Below are positions 1-14,587 of a stretch of DNA of 64,000 nucleotides, piece after piece. Under the pieces are notes generated by a model. The model ran no database searches, was not told where the DNA came from, and worked only from the letters and a program-made list of their open reading frames with translations. Origin of the DNA: Clavulina sp. PMI_390 (taxonomy: Eukaryota; Basidiomycota; Agaricomycetes; Cantharellales; Hydnaceae); assembly GCA_015039315.1 (NCBI GenBank), contig WIDE01000053.1, positions 94,429-158,428 of the forward strand, in the 5' to 3' direction. Made by a program: the position numbers and the translations under genes. Numbering within the stretch: position 1 is the first letter of the stretch; each line of letters starts with the position of its first letter.

Positions 1-1936
1 AGGAAGCAGGCGAAGTAGTCAGCGCCAGGCGTCGCTGTGCTGAGGAGGATGATGTATCCTATCATAGCGATGACGGTGAAGAAAATCTAATTGATGTGGG
101 AATGGGACGAAGGGTTATAGCATCAGTTGCCAACCCTACGCGGCTTCTTCAAGGAAGTGTGAGGAGAGGAGAAACGTACGATGAAAGAGGCTCGACGACC
201 AGTGCGGTCAGCAAACCACGCGACTGAAAGATAGGTGATAGCTCCCTATATGGTAAAACAAATAAGAATAAAACTGATCGAAAGGAAAAAAAGGTCGGCC
301 TCACAAGAGCATAGCAAGGGATCGTCATCTAGATGGGAGTATTGAGCACGAAGTGGACGAGTAAGTGATAGAGCAAAGTTTACCACTTGAACAGTGGCGC
401 TCGACCAGTTCCCAATCTCCTGGATGATTGTAGGAAGGAAGGTGCTGTATCCGTAAAGCTACGAAAACCCAAGAGAGCAGGAGGGTAAGATCATTGAGGA
501 TCCCTCGACCAGCAGGAAAAGGGAGGGAAAATGCACCATAGTGTCAACACCAAACTGTGCGGCCGCGAATGCAATAACTCTCCAGTCCGTAAATGCCTTC
601 CTAACATCCTCCCAGTGGAACTCCTGCGCATTCGCGGTCTCACCCTGCTCCTTAAGGCGTCGCACACGAAGGAACTCCTTTTCCTCGGCTGAAAGGTACC
701 CTGCGTTCTCGGGCCCATCGGCGAGGAAGAACCAGGTGATGATACCAGCGACGAATGTGGGGATACCCTCGATGAACATGATCCAGCGCCATCTAGGAAA
801 GGATGAACATCAGTGTGAGGACGCAGGTGACTCGTGTTGAATGGAGGCAATAACTTACCCCTTCAACCCATCGGTACCAGCCAAATGCCCAATGGCAAAA
901 GCGAGCAGACCCTGCAGCACCGCAGTGAGTAAAGTGAATTTTGGAGGGAGATGGAAGCACCTACTCCACATGCACCTGCTAAAGCAGCTGAGACGAACAA
1001 GTACCCGATTCGGAGCGATAGCTCGCGCTTCGTATAGACTAAGATAACCATGTGAGTAGCGGTCGAAGGAGCGAATAACGACGGCTTCACTCACAAAACG
1101 TGAGGTACATCGCGAGACCAGGGCTAGTCGAAGTATTAGCAAAGATCACAAGGGAATGAATAACATAAGCACTCACAAAAGACCAGCCTCAAATACACCA
1201 AGCAAGACACGGCAGGCTATGAACTGATGGTATGTGTGGCATAACCCTGTCAACGAAGCGATAATCGACCACGAAACCGCAAGAGTAGCCACTGCAGAGA
1301 AGAATAATTACTCAGGGTGCAAGCGTTAAGCTCAAAAAAGCAGGGCATACTCCATCGGTGAGGGGTGAACTTTTTGAGAACGAGGTTTGAAGGGACCTCG
1401 AATGCCTAGATGAACGGAGTTAATAGGTGCGTTATTAGCATATGCGGAGAACAGCTGACCAAGTAAGTCACGAAGAAGATCGATAATGCCTATGAAGTCA
1501 GAAGAAGTTCAGATGAATTGTCGCAGGACGTAGAGGGGAGAAAGCAACCTACGACTTCGTATTGCGTATTGGACATGTTGAGGTCGGCCTGAAGACCATA
1601 AAGCCGAGCATTCCTGTTGTACAAGATACGAATGCGTTAGAAAGCGTGAAGAGAAGTGGCAAAGAAGCTCACTAACCCGATGTTGACTCTGTCTAAGAAA
1701 CTTAGCAGGTACAGAGCCATCACAATAGGAACGATATGTAGGTCCATCTGCAATGTAATGTGGCAGATCAGTCCACTTTGGTCATATAGAGATTGGACTA
1801 AACTCGCCTTGCGAACGACGCGCTGCTCAAACGCTGCGTCCCACCGAGGATCTTTGCCCTCGACTGTGATTTTGGTGCTTTCGATATCGGGCCCAGACAT
1901 TGGTGATGACGATCGTTTCTCGTCAGTCGCGCTCAT
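1..1936 (-). CDS. MFS anion:cation symporter (Dal5/TNA1-like), truncated at window edge
   Basis: Major facilitator superfamily permease of the fungal allantoate/nicotinate/vitamin symporter type, expected in the plasma membrane. I start at the ATG at 1936 (MSATDEKRSS) rather than the in-frame ATG at 2077, because the family has a short polar N-terminus. Exons read: 1936-1677, 1613-1553, 1489 onward and several more. Visible family signatures are the first membrane segment ending FLDRVNIGNARLYGLQADL, then ALSIFFVTYLAFEVPSNLV and KKFTPHRW. The central-loop exon at 459-779 carries WFFLADGPENAGYLSAEE, typical of this family. At 1-95 a last readable exon gives a membrane helix followed by DYFACF, so the C-terminus lies to the left of base 1. 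The substrate cannot be told. Family call is firm; internal exons between about 800 and 1440 are only roughly placed. Confidence 0.85.
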
Positions 1937-2911
1937 TAGAAAGGATGTAGACGGCGGCTCCAGAAAGTGGCAGCGATCCCGAGGGAAGGGGAGAGAGGGT
2001 GTGGACCGAGTGGGTGGAGTGATGACGAGAAGACCACGGTTATACTTATATGATGACCTTATCTCGAAGCTGTTCATGTAACGTGACGGCGCCGCGAGTC
2101 GACGGCTAGACGAAACATATTTGTGGGGAAGATAGCGTTCCTAGTGAATCGGTAGATAAGTCGGAAAGAGTCATTCACACCAGGGCGGGAGAGGGTCGGG
2201 TGGTGGCGGTGCTCAAGTGGCCCGGCAGTGAAGACATCATCCCACAAATGAGCGGGTTCGAGGCGGAGCAACGAACCATAGATAAGGCACAGCGAAAGGG
2301 ATTTATTAGTCTTGGAAAGATAGGCTCGTCGTTGCATCCGATCGTGAATATTTCCACTTGGGAGCTGGTTCATCGGGGCTTTTGTCACGTGCTGTTTCTC
2401 ACACACCTGTTTCGCGCCTTTCCAAAAGGATTTTCCTCCTCCACTTGCCCTGGAGTGTGGTATGTTTCGCGAGGAGGCTTTGAATCCAGTGCGCTGGTCG
2501 TTATTTGATCCCAAAAATAGATCTTCCTAGAGGTCGTCTCCGCTACTGCTTCCTATCATATCCATTGAATTTGCTGCCAGTGACCGGTGGTGATCAGTGG
2601 CGTCTCCGCTGACACCCCTCTAGCACGCCGATTGGGATTCTGTCAATGGCCGACGAGTATCAGGGTCGAAAATGAAATAAATGTTTCACTATATGCGACG
2701 CCGTTGGGGCGCCTGTCCTTGGCACGGAGAACGAATGCAGCCCGGAAATTGAAAAGCTGCTCACGTGTATAACAATTACCGATATCACACTGCCTCGTCT
2801 GTTTCTCGTCCTCCCAAAACCCTCGTCCTCCTTCGGGGCTCGTAGAGCTCGTCTCGGTCTATCTATCTCGCTGTCGGTGACTAGGAGTCGCGTGTCTCAC
2901 TCTCTGTCATC
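1937..2911. other. Divergent intergenic region
   Basis: This 975-bp gap separates two divergently transcribed genes, so it should hold both promoters. Overlapping open frames run through it on both strands, but none shows a family signature or splice-consistent extension. Around 2800-2910 the strand leading into the glycoprotein gene becomes C/T-rich, as expected of a fungal transcription start region. Confidence 0.5.
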
Positions 2912-4424
2912 ATGCCATCGAGCCTTATCACGCTTGCGACGTTCCTTATCTATTCATGGCTCGTTCAGCTGCCTTTGAACATTCGAAGCGTCGGCGCTGT
3001 CACATACTCTGCCACATATCTCCCGTACAATGCCCCCAAGAAATCCGAGACTGGTCAGACGGGGACTAATCAGGTGCGTTCTCATCGTCCTTGTTGACTT
3101 CATGGACGCCATTTCCGACGCCTCGAACGATTTACGTCCAGTGTGGTACGAAAAGCAGCCAAGACTCTGAATGTCAGAACGCATATTGTACGTCTTTCTT
3201 TACCTGACGTATTCCCTTTGTGATTCATTCTAACTGAAGTATTCACTAGTAAATGCGCTTGATGACTTCTGCCTTTGGGCTCCACCGGCAAACACCTCGT
3301 CGTACGGTGATTCGAAAATCGCAAACACGGAGCAAATTGAGGTGGCATGGTGTATGCGGGTGAGCATAAGCGCGTCCTCTGGGCGTCTTCTTGGCGTCTA
3401 TTCTTACCTCCCCATCCCAAAACCAAATTTCCTCCTGATTAGGATGGATATGGCACGCGTCTGATCCCTCCAGGCGCCATCAAAGGCGCCCATTTCGTCC
3501 GGACGCCGTACTATGTTCAAGTCACGGGCGTCGGTGATCTCACCAGCATGAACATCCCCAAAGGCGATGACGGCGGCGAGCTCGATCCCCATGGATACGA
3601 CGGCCTCGGAAACCCCATTGGGGGTCTCGTATTTGGAACACCGTATAACGGCACTCTACGACAGTTCCATGAGTGGACGAACTTTATGAGCTCGAACGCG
3701 TTCTGTTTCCGAGTTTGTCCTGATGGGCCACTGGCGCCGACCTATTGCGAGCATGTAAGTCTAATTATAGTTTTTTGAGTGAAACATTTCACGTTTACTC
3801 AAGCTTACCCATCTCTCACACTATTAGATCTACGATACGTGCGTACGGCCATCTCCGCATTGAACCCGAAGCGACTGATGATTCCCTTCATACCAAAATG
3901 ACTATAGGTTGGGCTGTGGATGGAACATGCCTGGAAACTACTCTGAAGGATTTTCCTCGTGCGAGGGCGATCCGACACAACCTATGGGCGTCTACACCTA
4001 CAAAGGAGCCAACGGTGTCGTCACGACGAGCACATTCCACCAAGGCGACCCGTCCACTCCGTCCGCGCACCCCGCCGCCAAGTCCTCTAGCTGCACATAC
4101 TTCGCCACGCTCAGCGCGTACAACGATAATGCGCCTGCCGCGACACCGACTGCTTCGCTTCTTCCTAGCAGCGTCAGTGCAAGCTTGAGCAGAGTGAGCG
4201 TCACAAGCGTTGCGGCTGTGAGCAGTGAGAGTACTGCTAGTGTGGCTAGTGTCACGTCCATCGCTAGCACGTCGAAGCCTACGGGCGGATCCAGCCCAAC
4301 ATCGACAACATCGTCGCACACCGGAGCTGCGCCTGCGAGTATTGACCGAGGCTCGCTCTTAGCGACACTGACGATGGGTCTTACAAGTCTCCTGTTCGGG
4401 TTTTGGGCGATTTCCAGAATCTAG
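2912..4424 (+). CDS. Secreted GPI-type glycoprotein ('macrofage activating glycoprotein' family)
   Basis: Six exons (2912-3073, 3142-3187, 3250-3359, 3443-3754, 3828-3838, 3908-4424) give 385 aa. The fifth exon is only 11 nt. Residues 1-28 are a signal peptide. The mature part is Cys-rich with family blocks CGTKSSQDSECQNAY, the CLWAPP segment, PYYVQVTGVGDLTSMNIP, FHEWTNFMSS, GCGWNMPGNY and FHQGDPSTP. A Ser/Thr-rich stalk (about 270-350) precedes a hydrophobic C-terminus ending FGFWAISRI, suggesting GPI anchoring. The family is common in Agaricomycetes and named after one mushroom protein; its biochemical role is unknown. An AATAAA lies at 4686-4691. The 3' half is duplicated at 8424-9793. Confidence 0.83.
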
Positions 4425-4805
4425 CCCTTCGAGTTTGCTACCTTGAGCTATTGAGGACGATTACGGTTACGATTTCTCCCCTCTCGAGTTGTTATGGACA
4501 TCTCCCTTGCTTCATTTAGTGTTACCATCCATTCGCGGCAGCATGTGTTGGGATACTCTTGATCGGTATCTTTATGTCATTTTGGGGTTTTCAATGCGGA
4601 CTTAGAGCTACATTGGATAGCGATCAGTCTCTCTCTCTCTATATATATATATACTCCGCCCGAGTGATTTGGGGTTGCCAAGTCGAATAAACCAAGGTCA
4701 TCTAACACCGGTTATTGGAGAGGAATAAATTGAGGAGGGGAAAGAAAGTACTAAGTCTTCGTAGATGTTTCCGCCCAGCCCGCGGGGACATGGCAGCAGG
4801 ATCTA
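3401..4805 (+). repeat. Source unit of a partial segmental duplication
   Basis: From the third intron of the glycoprotein gene through its 3' flank (to the CGGGGACATGGCAGCAG motif near 4800), the DNA is closely similar to 8424-9793 on the same strand. The similarity covers exons 4-6, the two small introns and about 380 bp downstream of the stop codon. Confidence 0.85.
4628..4654. repeat. (CT)n(AT)n microsatellite
   Basis: A CT run passes directly into an AT run in the 3' flank of the glycoprotein gene. In the duplicate flank (around 9625-9650) the tract has been shortened and broken up, as expected of a fast-evolving simple repeat. Confidence 0.8.
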
Positions 4806-5320
4806 ACCTGCACCTGAGACAAGCAGGGAGGTGATCCCTTTGTACGACCAACTGGGCCCCCGCGACATCGGACTAGAGCTCGCAGTGGCCGCGGGAATAT
4901 GATGTTGCGGTCCTTTGGATCCGGCGTGGCACGAGCCCCGAAGGCCTCGAGCCAAGGGGCCCACTTTTCTTTTCTCTCTTTTAGGTTTGTTCGTTGAGCT
5001 CGTCCCCGCTCTGTTTTGTACTGGAGACTCCTGGTTAGACCCACCTCTCGAACGTACACCCTCTGTACTCTAACACGAGACCTCCCTTTGCCGGAAAACC
5101 TTGACGTTCCTCAGTGTGATCAGCATGACGACGAGAAGTGCATAATAGATTGTGATAAAAACGAGGGTTCCCCAAAAGACAAGACAGTATGGACAAAATC
5201 TGGTAGCGAGCGTGCTGTTGAAGGGATTGACTTTTCGTGGTGATACAACAACAATGAGCGAGATAAAGCAGCGAAGAAGTAGAGAGAAGAATGCCCCAGA
5301 TCTCCTTGAAGAGAACCTCT

Positions 5321-8147
<2,827 letters not shown>

Positions 8148-8365
8148 GCTCGTTCGGCGCTGATAGATCTTCTTCACTCGAGCTCTCCCAGCGGCCTCAA
8201 ACCCCACCGACCTTAGAACGGATCTGAACGTGCTGATACCATTTGACGGACGGGGGTCGGGGTGAGCTTCGTGAGTATTAATGCTAGTATTGCGTGGAGT
8301 TCTTCGTAGAATCAGAATTACAAGAGAAGAAACGCTCAGGGATGACTCAAAAGAAGAATATTGTG
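8148..8365. repeat. Dispersed ~220-bp repeat, copy 1
   Basis: Starts at GCTCGTTCGGCGCTGATAG and runs to about 8365 (GATGACTCAAAAGAAG). It matches 11177-11410 in the same orientation over its whole length, with point differences and one insertion of roughly 20 bp in the other copy. Neither copy has a coding frame or obvious terminal inverted repeats. It ends about 60 bp before the breakpoint of the duplicated glycoprotein segment. Confidence 0.8.
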
Positions 8366-8423
8366 CTAACAATAGTAATATAGATTGATTCTATTAGTCC
8401 CTCCGTGTGACGGAGTCACAAAA

Positions 8424-9419
8424 CTTACCTTGGCGCCTTCAAACCGAATTTCTTCATCATCAAGATGGATATGGCACGCGGCCGATCCCTCCAGGCGACA
8501 TCAAAGGCGCCCATTGCGTCCGGACACCGTACTATATTCAAGTCACGGGCGTCGGTGATCTCACCAGCATGAACATCCCCAAGGGCGATGACGGCGGCAA
8601 GCTCGACCCCCACGAATACGACGGCCTCGGGAACCCCATCGGCGGCCTCGAATTTGGGACTCCGTATAACGGCACTCTACGACACTTCCATGAGTGGACA
8701 AACTTCATGAGTACAAACTACTTCTGTTTCCGAGTTCGTCCTGATGGCCCATTGGCGCCAACCTATTGCAAGCATGTGAGTCTGATAATAGGCTTCAAGT
8801 GAAACATTTCACATATATTCAGGCTTCCTTATTCCCCGCACTTAGATCTACAATACATGTGTACAGCCATCTCGGTATTGACCCTGAGAGACTGATGATT
8901 ATTATGATTTCTTTTGTAACAAAATGACTATAGGTTGGGATCTGGATGGAGCATGCCTGGAAACTACTCTGACGGGTTCTCCTCCTGCGAAGGTGACCCC
9001 ACACAGCCTATGGGTATCTATACTTTCACCAAGGAGACCCGTCCACTCCATCCGCACATCCCGTTGCCAAGTCCTCGAGCTGCACATACTTCGCTACGCT
9101 TAGCGCGTACAACGACAATGCGCCTGCGGCGACGCCGACTGCTTCACTCCGTTCTGACAACGTCAGCGCGAGCTTTAGTCGTGTGAGCGTCACGAGCGTT
9201 GCGGCTATGAGCAGTGAGTGTACCGCTAGTGTGGCTAGTGTCACGTCTATCGCCAGCACATCGAAGCCTACGGGCGGATCTAGCCCGACATCAACGACGT
9301 CGTCACACACCGGAGCTGCTCCTGCGAGCATTGACCGGGGTTCACTTATGGCGACATTGATATCAATGATGGGTCTTACAAATCTCCTGTTCGGTTTCTG
9401 GGCAATCTCTAGGATTTAA
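8424..9419 (+). pseudogene. Truncated, frameshifted copy of the glycoprotein gene
   Basis: Corresponds to exons 4-6 of the gene at 2912-4424. It lacks exons 1-3, so it has no signal peptide and no original start. The TTAG acceptor before the fourth exon has drifted to TCAAG. The blocks VQVTGVGDLTSMNIPKGDDGG and HEWTNFMSTNYFCFRV survive up to the splice after CKH. Near 9024 a 37-nt deletion relative to the parent removes the linker before HQGDPSTPSAHP and shifts the frame. The frame after that is intact to the hydrophobic tail FGFWAISRI and stop at 9419. The poly(A)-like AATAAA of the parent has become AAAAAG. Most likely dead; transcription from the adjacent repeat is possible but unproven. 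Confidence 0.85.
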
Positions 9420-9793
9420 CCCTTCTAGCTTGCTCACTTTTAGTTATTGAGGACGATCACAGTTATGGTTTCTCCACCCTGAGTTGTTATGGGCACCTCC
9501 CTTGCTTCATCTAGTACTGTTACCATCCATTCGCGGCAGCATATGTTGGGATACTCTTGATCGGTCTCCTTATGTCATTTTGGGGTTTACAATGCGGACT
9601 TGAGCTACACCGAATGGCGATCAGTATATCTCTTTATACATATACTCCGCCCGACTTATTTGGGGTTGCCAAGTCGAAAAAGCCGAGTTAATCTAACGCT
9701 AGGGGTTGGAGACGGATGAACTGAGGAGCTGATAGGGAGTACTAAATCTTTAGATGTCGCCACCGGCCTGCGGGGACATAGCGGCAGTATCAT
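9420..9793 (+). repeat. Duplicated 3' flank of the pseudogene
   Basis: Continues the similarity to the parent gene past the stop codon, through TTGGGATACTCTTGATCGG and ending near CTGCGGGGACATAGCGGCAG. It marks the right breakpoint of the duplicated segment. Confidence 0.8.
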
Positions 9794-11948
9794 ATTCAAA
9801 CCAAAGAATAGGTGTCATTATACATCCAAGCACTGCAGCTAGAGGTCTCGTTCACATAGTGTCTAGGTTTAGCGCGCCAAGAGCAGAGAGAAAGAAGGGT
9901 TGAGGGTTCGTTATTGACTCACAAAACGCGTTCATAGGAGCGAGGCTTCTTCCCTTCCCATAGCAAGGGAGTTTTCGGAAGAATATTAATTCCAGATCGA
10001 CGTTCAATACAGAAGCTTCAGTTTTCGCTCCCTTCGGCGAACCCTGTTGAAAGAAAATTGCGCCCGGTTCCGCGGTTTGTGTTGGAGTGAGTGCGGGCTC
10101 TGCGAATGCCGAGGAGTTCTAATTTGTAATCGGGTTTCGATCTGACCGAGGCCATGGCCCCTGCGCAGTTGATTTAGTTGTCCCAAACTAGCGCCCAAGC
10201 AGCAAAGCACCCAGACTTCCGCATTTGGACATGGCTGGGAGGTTATCGCATGCACGTGAACGCCATGTGGCTCCTGCGGCATACACTCCATCATGTTGAC
10301 ATTGACAAGGATCGAGGACACTCTGAGAGAGAGAGGCTTACCTTCGCTTAGCAGGCAGGAAGAATAAGATCTTGTTTTGCGCGAAGAATGAGCGTGCAAA
10401 GATTGTGCACGGATACGTTGGATTGACCTTTTTTCCGGTGGATCCACGACCATGTCGATCGCAGATCATCCCTTCCCTGTGGCGCAAAACAACGCAAAGG
10501 TGGCTGCTTGGACCTGGTGACTGGGATAATGTGCTGCGTTGCCCGGTTGGCGTCGGCGTTTTGTTGGGGTGCTCCCTACGCCATGATTCGCGGGAATCCT
10601 TATGGCGAGTCGCTATCTCAAGGGGCAGGCAGGACATGGAAACGTTCGGGCTCACGCGGCGAAGTTGCCTGAATGGGGATATCATCGTCCTCAGCCAGTT
10701 TTCGGCAGCTGAAGGTCCGTTCCTGTAAAATGATGAGGTGATGTGCCCGACAAAGATATGTGGTGCGCAGAAAAATCTTCATCACCCTTCGATTGATGGA
10801 AGTCTATCTCGAATGATGCAGTCGCAGCAGCACTCAATGCAGCCAAGACACGCCCAAGGGCTCACGCAAGTACGGAAAAAAGGCGTGCTAAAAGCCTTGA
10901 TAGCAGAACGATCGACAAGAGCGATTACGGCAGCAATGATCACCGGGCAAGTCAGAACCGCCCGCTGAGTTACGTCTGGTTTTCACAACCTGGACGTGTA
11001 TTCGCATGCGCCCGAGGTTGACGAAACTGCGCAAAAGTTCACCTCTCATTGTAGATAGGAACATGGGGGTCTACGTATAATTTCCGACTGGTCATCTCCC
11101 ATTAGGGCAGGTTTCCGTACTGCCCCCGCTCGCAGCACAGCCCCATCATCGCCCCCTTGGCCAAACGAAGGAACGTGCTCGTTCGACGCTGATAGATCTT
11201 CATCACTCGAGCTCTCCCAGCGGCCTCAAGCCCCACCCGCCCTAGAACGGATCAGAACGTGCTGATACCACTTGATGGACGGGGGGCGGGGTGAGCTTCG
11301 TGCATATTAAAGCCAGTGTTGCGTGGGGTCCTTCATAGAATTAGAATTCCAAGAGAAGAGAGAGGACTCAAAGGCGCGGCGGTCGGGGGTGACTCAGAAG
11401 AAGGAAGAAGGATGTCTTAACGGTATCTTGCGCGAATGGGTGCGCCAATGTTAATATGCACGGGCCGTTGGGGCACCCGGGGCAGTGCCGGTGGAGGAAA
11501 AAACCACGGCTGTGCAAATCTCTTCTTTGTCGATGGGTTTAAGAAGTATTAAAATCACCAATACCAGTAGATCTCACTCGCATCGCTTGGTGCAATCGAT
11601 AGAAAATCGTTCCTTGAATTGAGTCACAACAAGAGTAAATAAGATCTCAACATCCCCTCCCACAGCGAGGAGAATTGTGGCCCCTTGGAGATTGACGATC
11701 CAACCACAGTCATAATACCGTGAATATACCCGCTGGAATCTCTTAAGTACTGGCAGTGATCAACGGTGGCCAGGTAATGCCCCGAACTCCCAACCACGCC
11801 ACTTCATTCACGCACTGAATACATCAAGAGCGCATTCTGTTACATCTGTGTTTCTTTCTCTGCCTTTGCTTCTTGTCACGCTCTCCCATCTTTCCCCCGC
11901 TTGCTTTCTCCCTCCACCCTCTCCTCCTCCTCGTTGTGTCTTGGCTGA
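9794..11948. other. Gene-poor intergenic region
   Basis: About 2.1 kb with no gene I can support. Overlapping frames at 10004-10728 have no motif and no splice-consistent partner. A frame at 10738-10968 gives short hydrophobic stretches on the minus strand but nothing assignable. The second copy of the dispersed repeat lies at 11177-11410. From about 11770 the sequence is the likely promoter and leader of the next gene, turning C/T-rich at 11850-11940. Confidence 0.5.
11177..11410. repeat. Dispersed ~220-bp repeat, copy 2
   Basis: Begins GCTCGTTCGACGCTGATAG and matches 8148-8365 nearly base for base, with an extra segment around 11360-11385 (AGGACTCAAAGGCGCGGCGG). Same orientation as copy 1. 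Confidence 0.8.
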
Positions 11949-14587
11949 ATGTCTGACAAGGATCCCACCTACACTCCCTCCTCTGGACGCCGTGCGAACA
12001 GACAGGCTCATTCTCGAAAGTCCAAGCCGTACGAGGCTCCCCCCGATCGCTCTGAGGGGGAGGACTCGGACGGCGGACATGAGAACCCAAAGAGCAGACC
12101 TCGTCTTCGGCACAGTTGCCTACTCTGCCGGTAAGCCTCACCTCTCCTAGCTACACTCACGCCCACCTATTGACCTTCACACCACCAGGGTCCGTTGCAA
12201 GAGCTGTCCAAACCAGTACGATCCCAGTAGTGGTGAACCAGCTCCTGAACGCCCATGCACAGAGTGCGCACGCCTTGGTCTGGAGTGTCTAGGTTGGGGC
12301 AACCAGCGTCCGAGGTTCCTCCAAGTGCGCCGCGCGCCTCTAGCTCAGCCCACGTGTTGTTACTTACGTGATCTTCAATGACGCAGGATCGTGCCAAGCT
12401 CAAAGCTATCAAGAGAGCCCTCAAGAGGCACAACGAGTCCAACATCCACTCATCTCCCCCGAAAGGTACCCTCCTTCTTTGGCCCTCTACAGTTGAATTC
12501 GTGGGATATTAACTTGCTTTGGACTCTCCCTCACGCATCAGCCCTCCTATCGCTTGCTCCATTCTACGAAAGCACTGACTTTACTCCTCCATTCCCCATT
12601 GCTACTCACTCTCATCTCTATGACACCCCTCCTGCGCCCTTGGCATCTCCTCTCATTGGATCCGAGGCCCTTTTCGCTGGCCTCGCTACTGAGGGGCTTT
12701 CTCAGCATATCACGATTGAAGATTCAGTCAATAACCTTACCTTGACCGGACTGCCCTGGCCAGCCTGGCCATTCGGCTCGTTAGTCAACAACATTGACGG
12801 TCTTATTCCTTTTTCAGGAGATGATTTGGCAGCTTATCCTAGTGGTGTTCTGGAACAGCCACTCGTTGCCTCATGCTTACCTGCTCCCTCCGTTCCAGTG
12901 GCATCGGACCACCCATTCAACAACGCTCACTCTAACCCCTATCTTTCCCAGCATGACCTTCAGCTTATTCATTCATTATCTGAGCAACCCCCCTTGAGTG
13001 CCAGCCACTCACTCGCTTCAATTGCCCAACCTCAGCAGCAGCAGGGAAGCATCCCATCTTTCACTTCCAGCATTACGGAACAACTTTGGCCCGCTTTCAT
13101 CAAATGGCTTAACAGCGTTCACAAGCGATTGACTCCGTACGAGTCAACGCTCGACGCTGTCAACCTGTCCGCTTTTGTTGGTGAGGATGCGCCAAACTAT
13201 CAGCAGACCATCCTTGCGCTGCAAAGTATGCATTAAAAATTTAGGATATCGTCGCACAGTTCCTGACCTTCATTAATACCAGATCTTACTGCGGCAATTG
13301 AGACCTACCCAAGCATTAGTCCCTCCATCCTCAAGGCTCAAAGCTTGAACACCCAAAGCCTTTCTGCCCGTGCGTGCGATGATGCAAACGACCCCAGCAT
13401 CGTCATCGATGCGCTATGCGGTGAGTAACATCCTTTGAGTAGCAACATCCATGAGCTTATTCTTATCTGTTGCGCCAAAGGGGTACAATTCGCCGTGGTT
13501 GCAGGTGATAAGAGCAATTGGGTGGATCGACTTGAGATCGCCTGCCAACGTGTTCCCGCCATCTGGGATGCTGTTGTTAAGGGTACGCCCCCTCACTCAT
13601 TCTCGTCCATTCCAGACGTAAACTCATATTTGGCGCCCAGGATCCGCCGCCTCTGCTGCTAGAATCCTTGTTGGCATGACGGTGTGGTATGATATTATTG
13701 CGGCGCTCACCCTGCGCCGCGCACCGCTCCTGGCACAGTTACTCCCTGAAATCCTGCGCGCGGATAGCCCAGTTCAGCTTCACGAGATTATGGGTTGTGA
13801 GAACAGTGTCATGTATGCTTTAGGCGAGATTGCCAGAGTTGCTTCGCTCCTCCGTACTGACGGTAATGGCCCCGAGCTTGTTCCCCCTGAGCAGCTTATC
13901 CGCAAGGTTGCGAGTATCCGCTCAGCGCTCAGCGAATCCACTCAAGGACCCTCCTCAGCGATCCCGTCCCCAGCGTATTCAGGCGCTAGCGAGCTCTCTC
14001 CTCCTCCCTTAGTCCATTCAAGCTTCATCGATCCGTGTTCGCCTGCCTCTTTCTCGCAGCCAAGTGATGACACGTTCGCGTCGCCTCTCAGCGAGCATCT
14101 CCCTAACCCTCTCGAGAATCAGCCCCTTGCTGTGAACACTGTTACACGATTGTTCGCAGCTACTGGTCAAATGGTCTTGAACCAGATCCTCCTCCGCTAC
14201 TCTACTCGTGTTAGTCCTGTACCCTTCAGCCCTGCAGAGTGTGCAGCCAAACTCGCTGATAGCACAGAGCATGTGATGTCCCGTATCCGCTACGTCGTCA
14301 ATGCTCCAGGCTGTAATGCAGGTCGCGCGATCCTGTGGCCTCTTTGTGTTGCGGGCTGTGCCGTGCGCTGTAAAGGGGACAAAGAGTGGTTCGCGGAGAT
14401 GTTCAGGAACATTAAATCTCCGGGCGGGTATGGCAGCATCGAGGAGGGGGACAGCTTGATGCATCGCGTGTGGAGCGAGGAACAGAGCTTGAGCGCTACG
14501 GTCGCCAATACTGGGCTTCCCCTTTCTGAAGCAGATGAGCCCATCTGGACTGATCTCTTGGGTGCCACGCCACCACTGCTGGTCTAA
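11949..14587 (+). CDS. Zn2Cys6 transcription factor with Fungal_trans_2-like C-terminus
   Basis: Seven exons (11949-12130, 12189-12324, 12387-12465, 12542-13225, 13283-13420, 13505-13582, 13641-14587) give 747 aa. Residues 1-55 are basic and Ser-rich. The zinc cluster (about 57-95) starts HSCLLCRVRCKSCPNQ and ends CTECARLGLECLG. It fits CX2CX6CX16CX2CX6C, with an extra Cys inside the first loop and a middle loop longer than usual. After a Pro/Ser-rich region, residues about 340-740 are helical and resemble the regulatory half of Fungal_trans_2 proteins (RILVGMTVWYDIIAA, then GCENSVMYALGEIARVASL). Probably a nuclear DNA-binding regulator; the target is unknown. All exon junctions are GT-AG and in frame. 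Confidence 0.85.

Noticed and set aside
4790..5060. Frames in the 3' flank of the chitinase gene
   Set aside because: Part of this DNA is the flank of the duplicated segment, and the frames have no support on either strand.
10004..10728. Overlapping frames on both strands between 10.0 and 10.7 kb
   Set aside because: They shadow each other, contain no domain signature and do not extend through plausible introns.
10738..10968. Frame with a hydrophobic minus-strand translation resembling small membrane proteins
   Set aside because: The hydrophobic stretch is short and interrupted, has no start in a good context and matches no family I can name.
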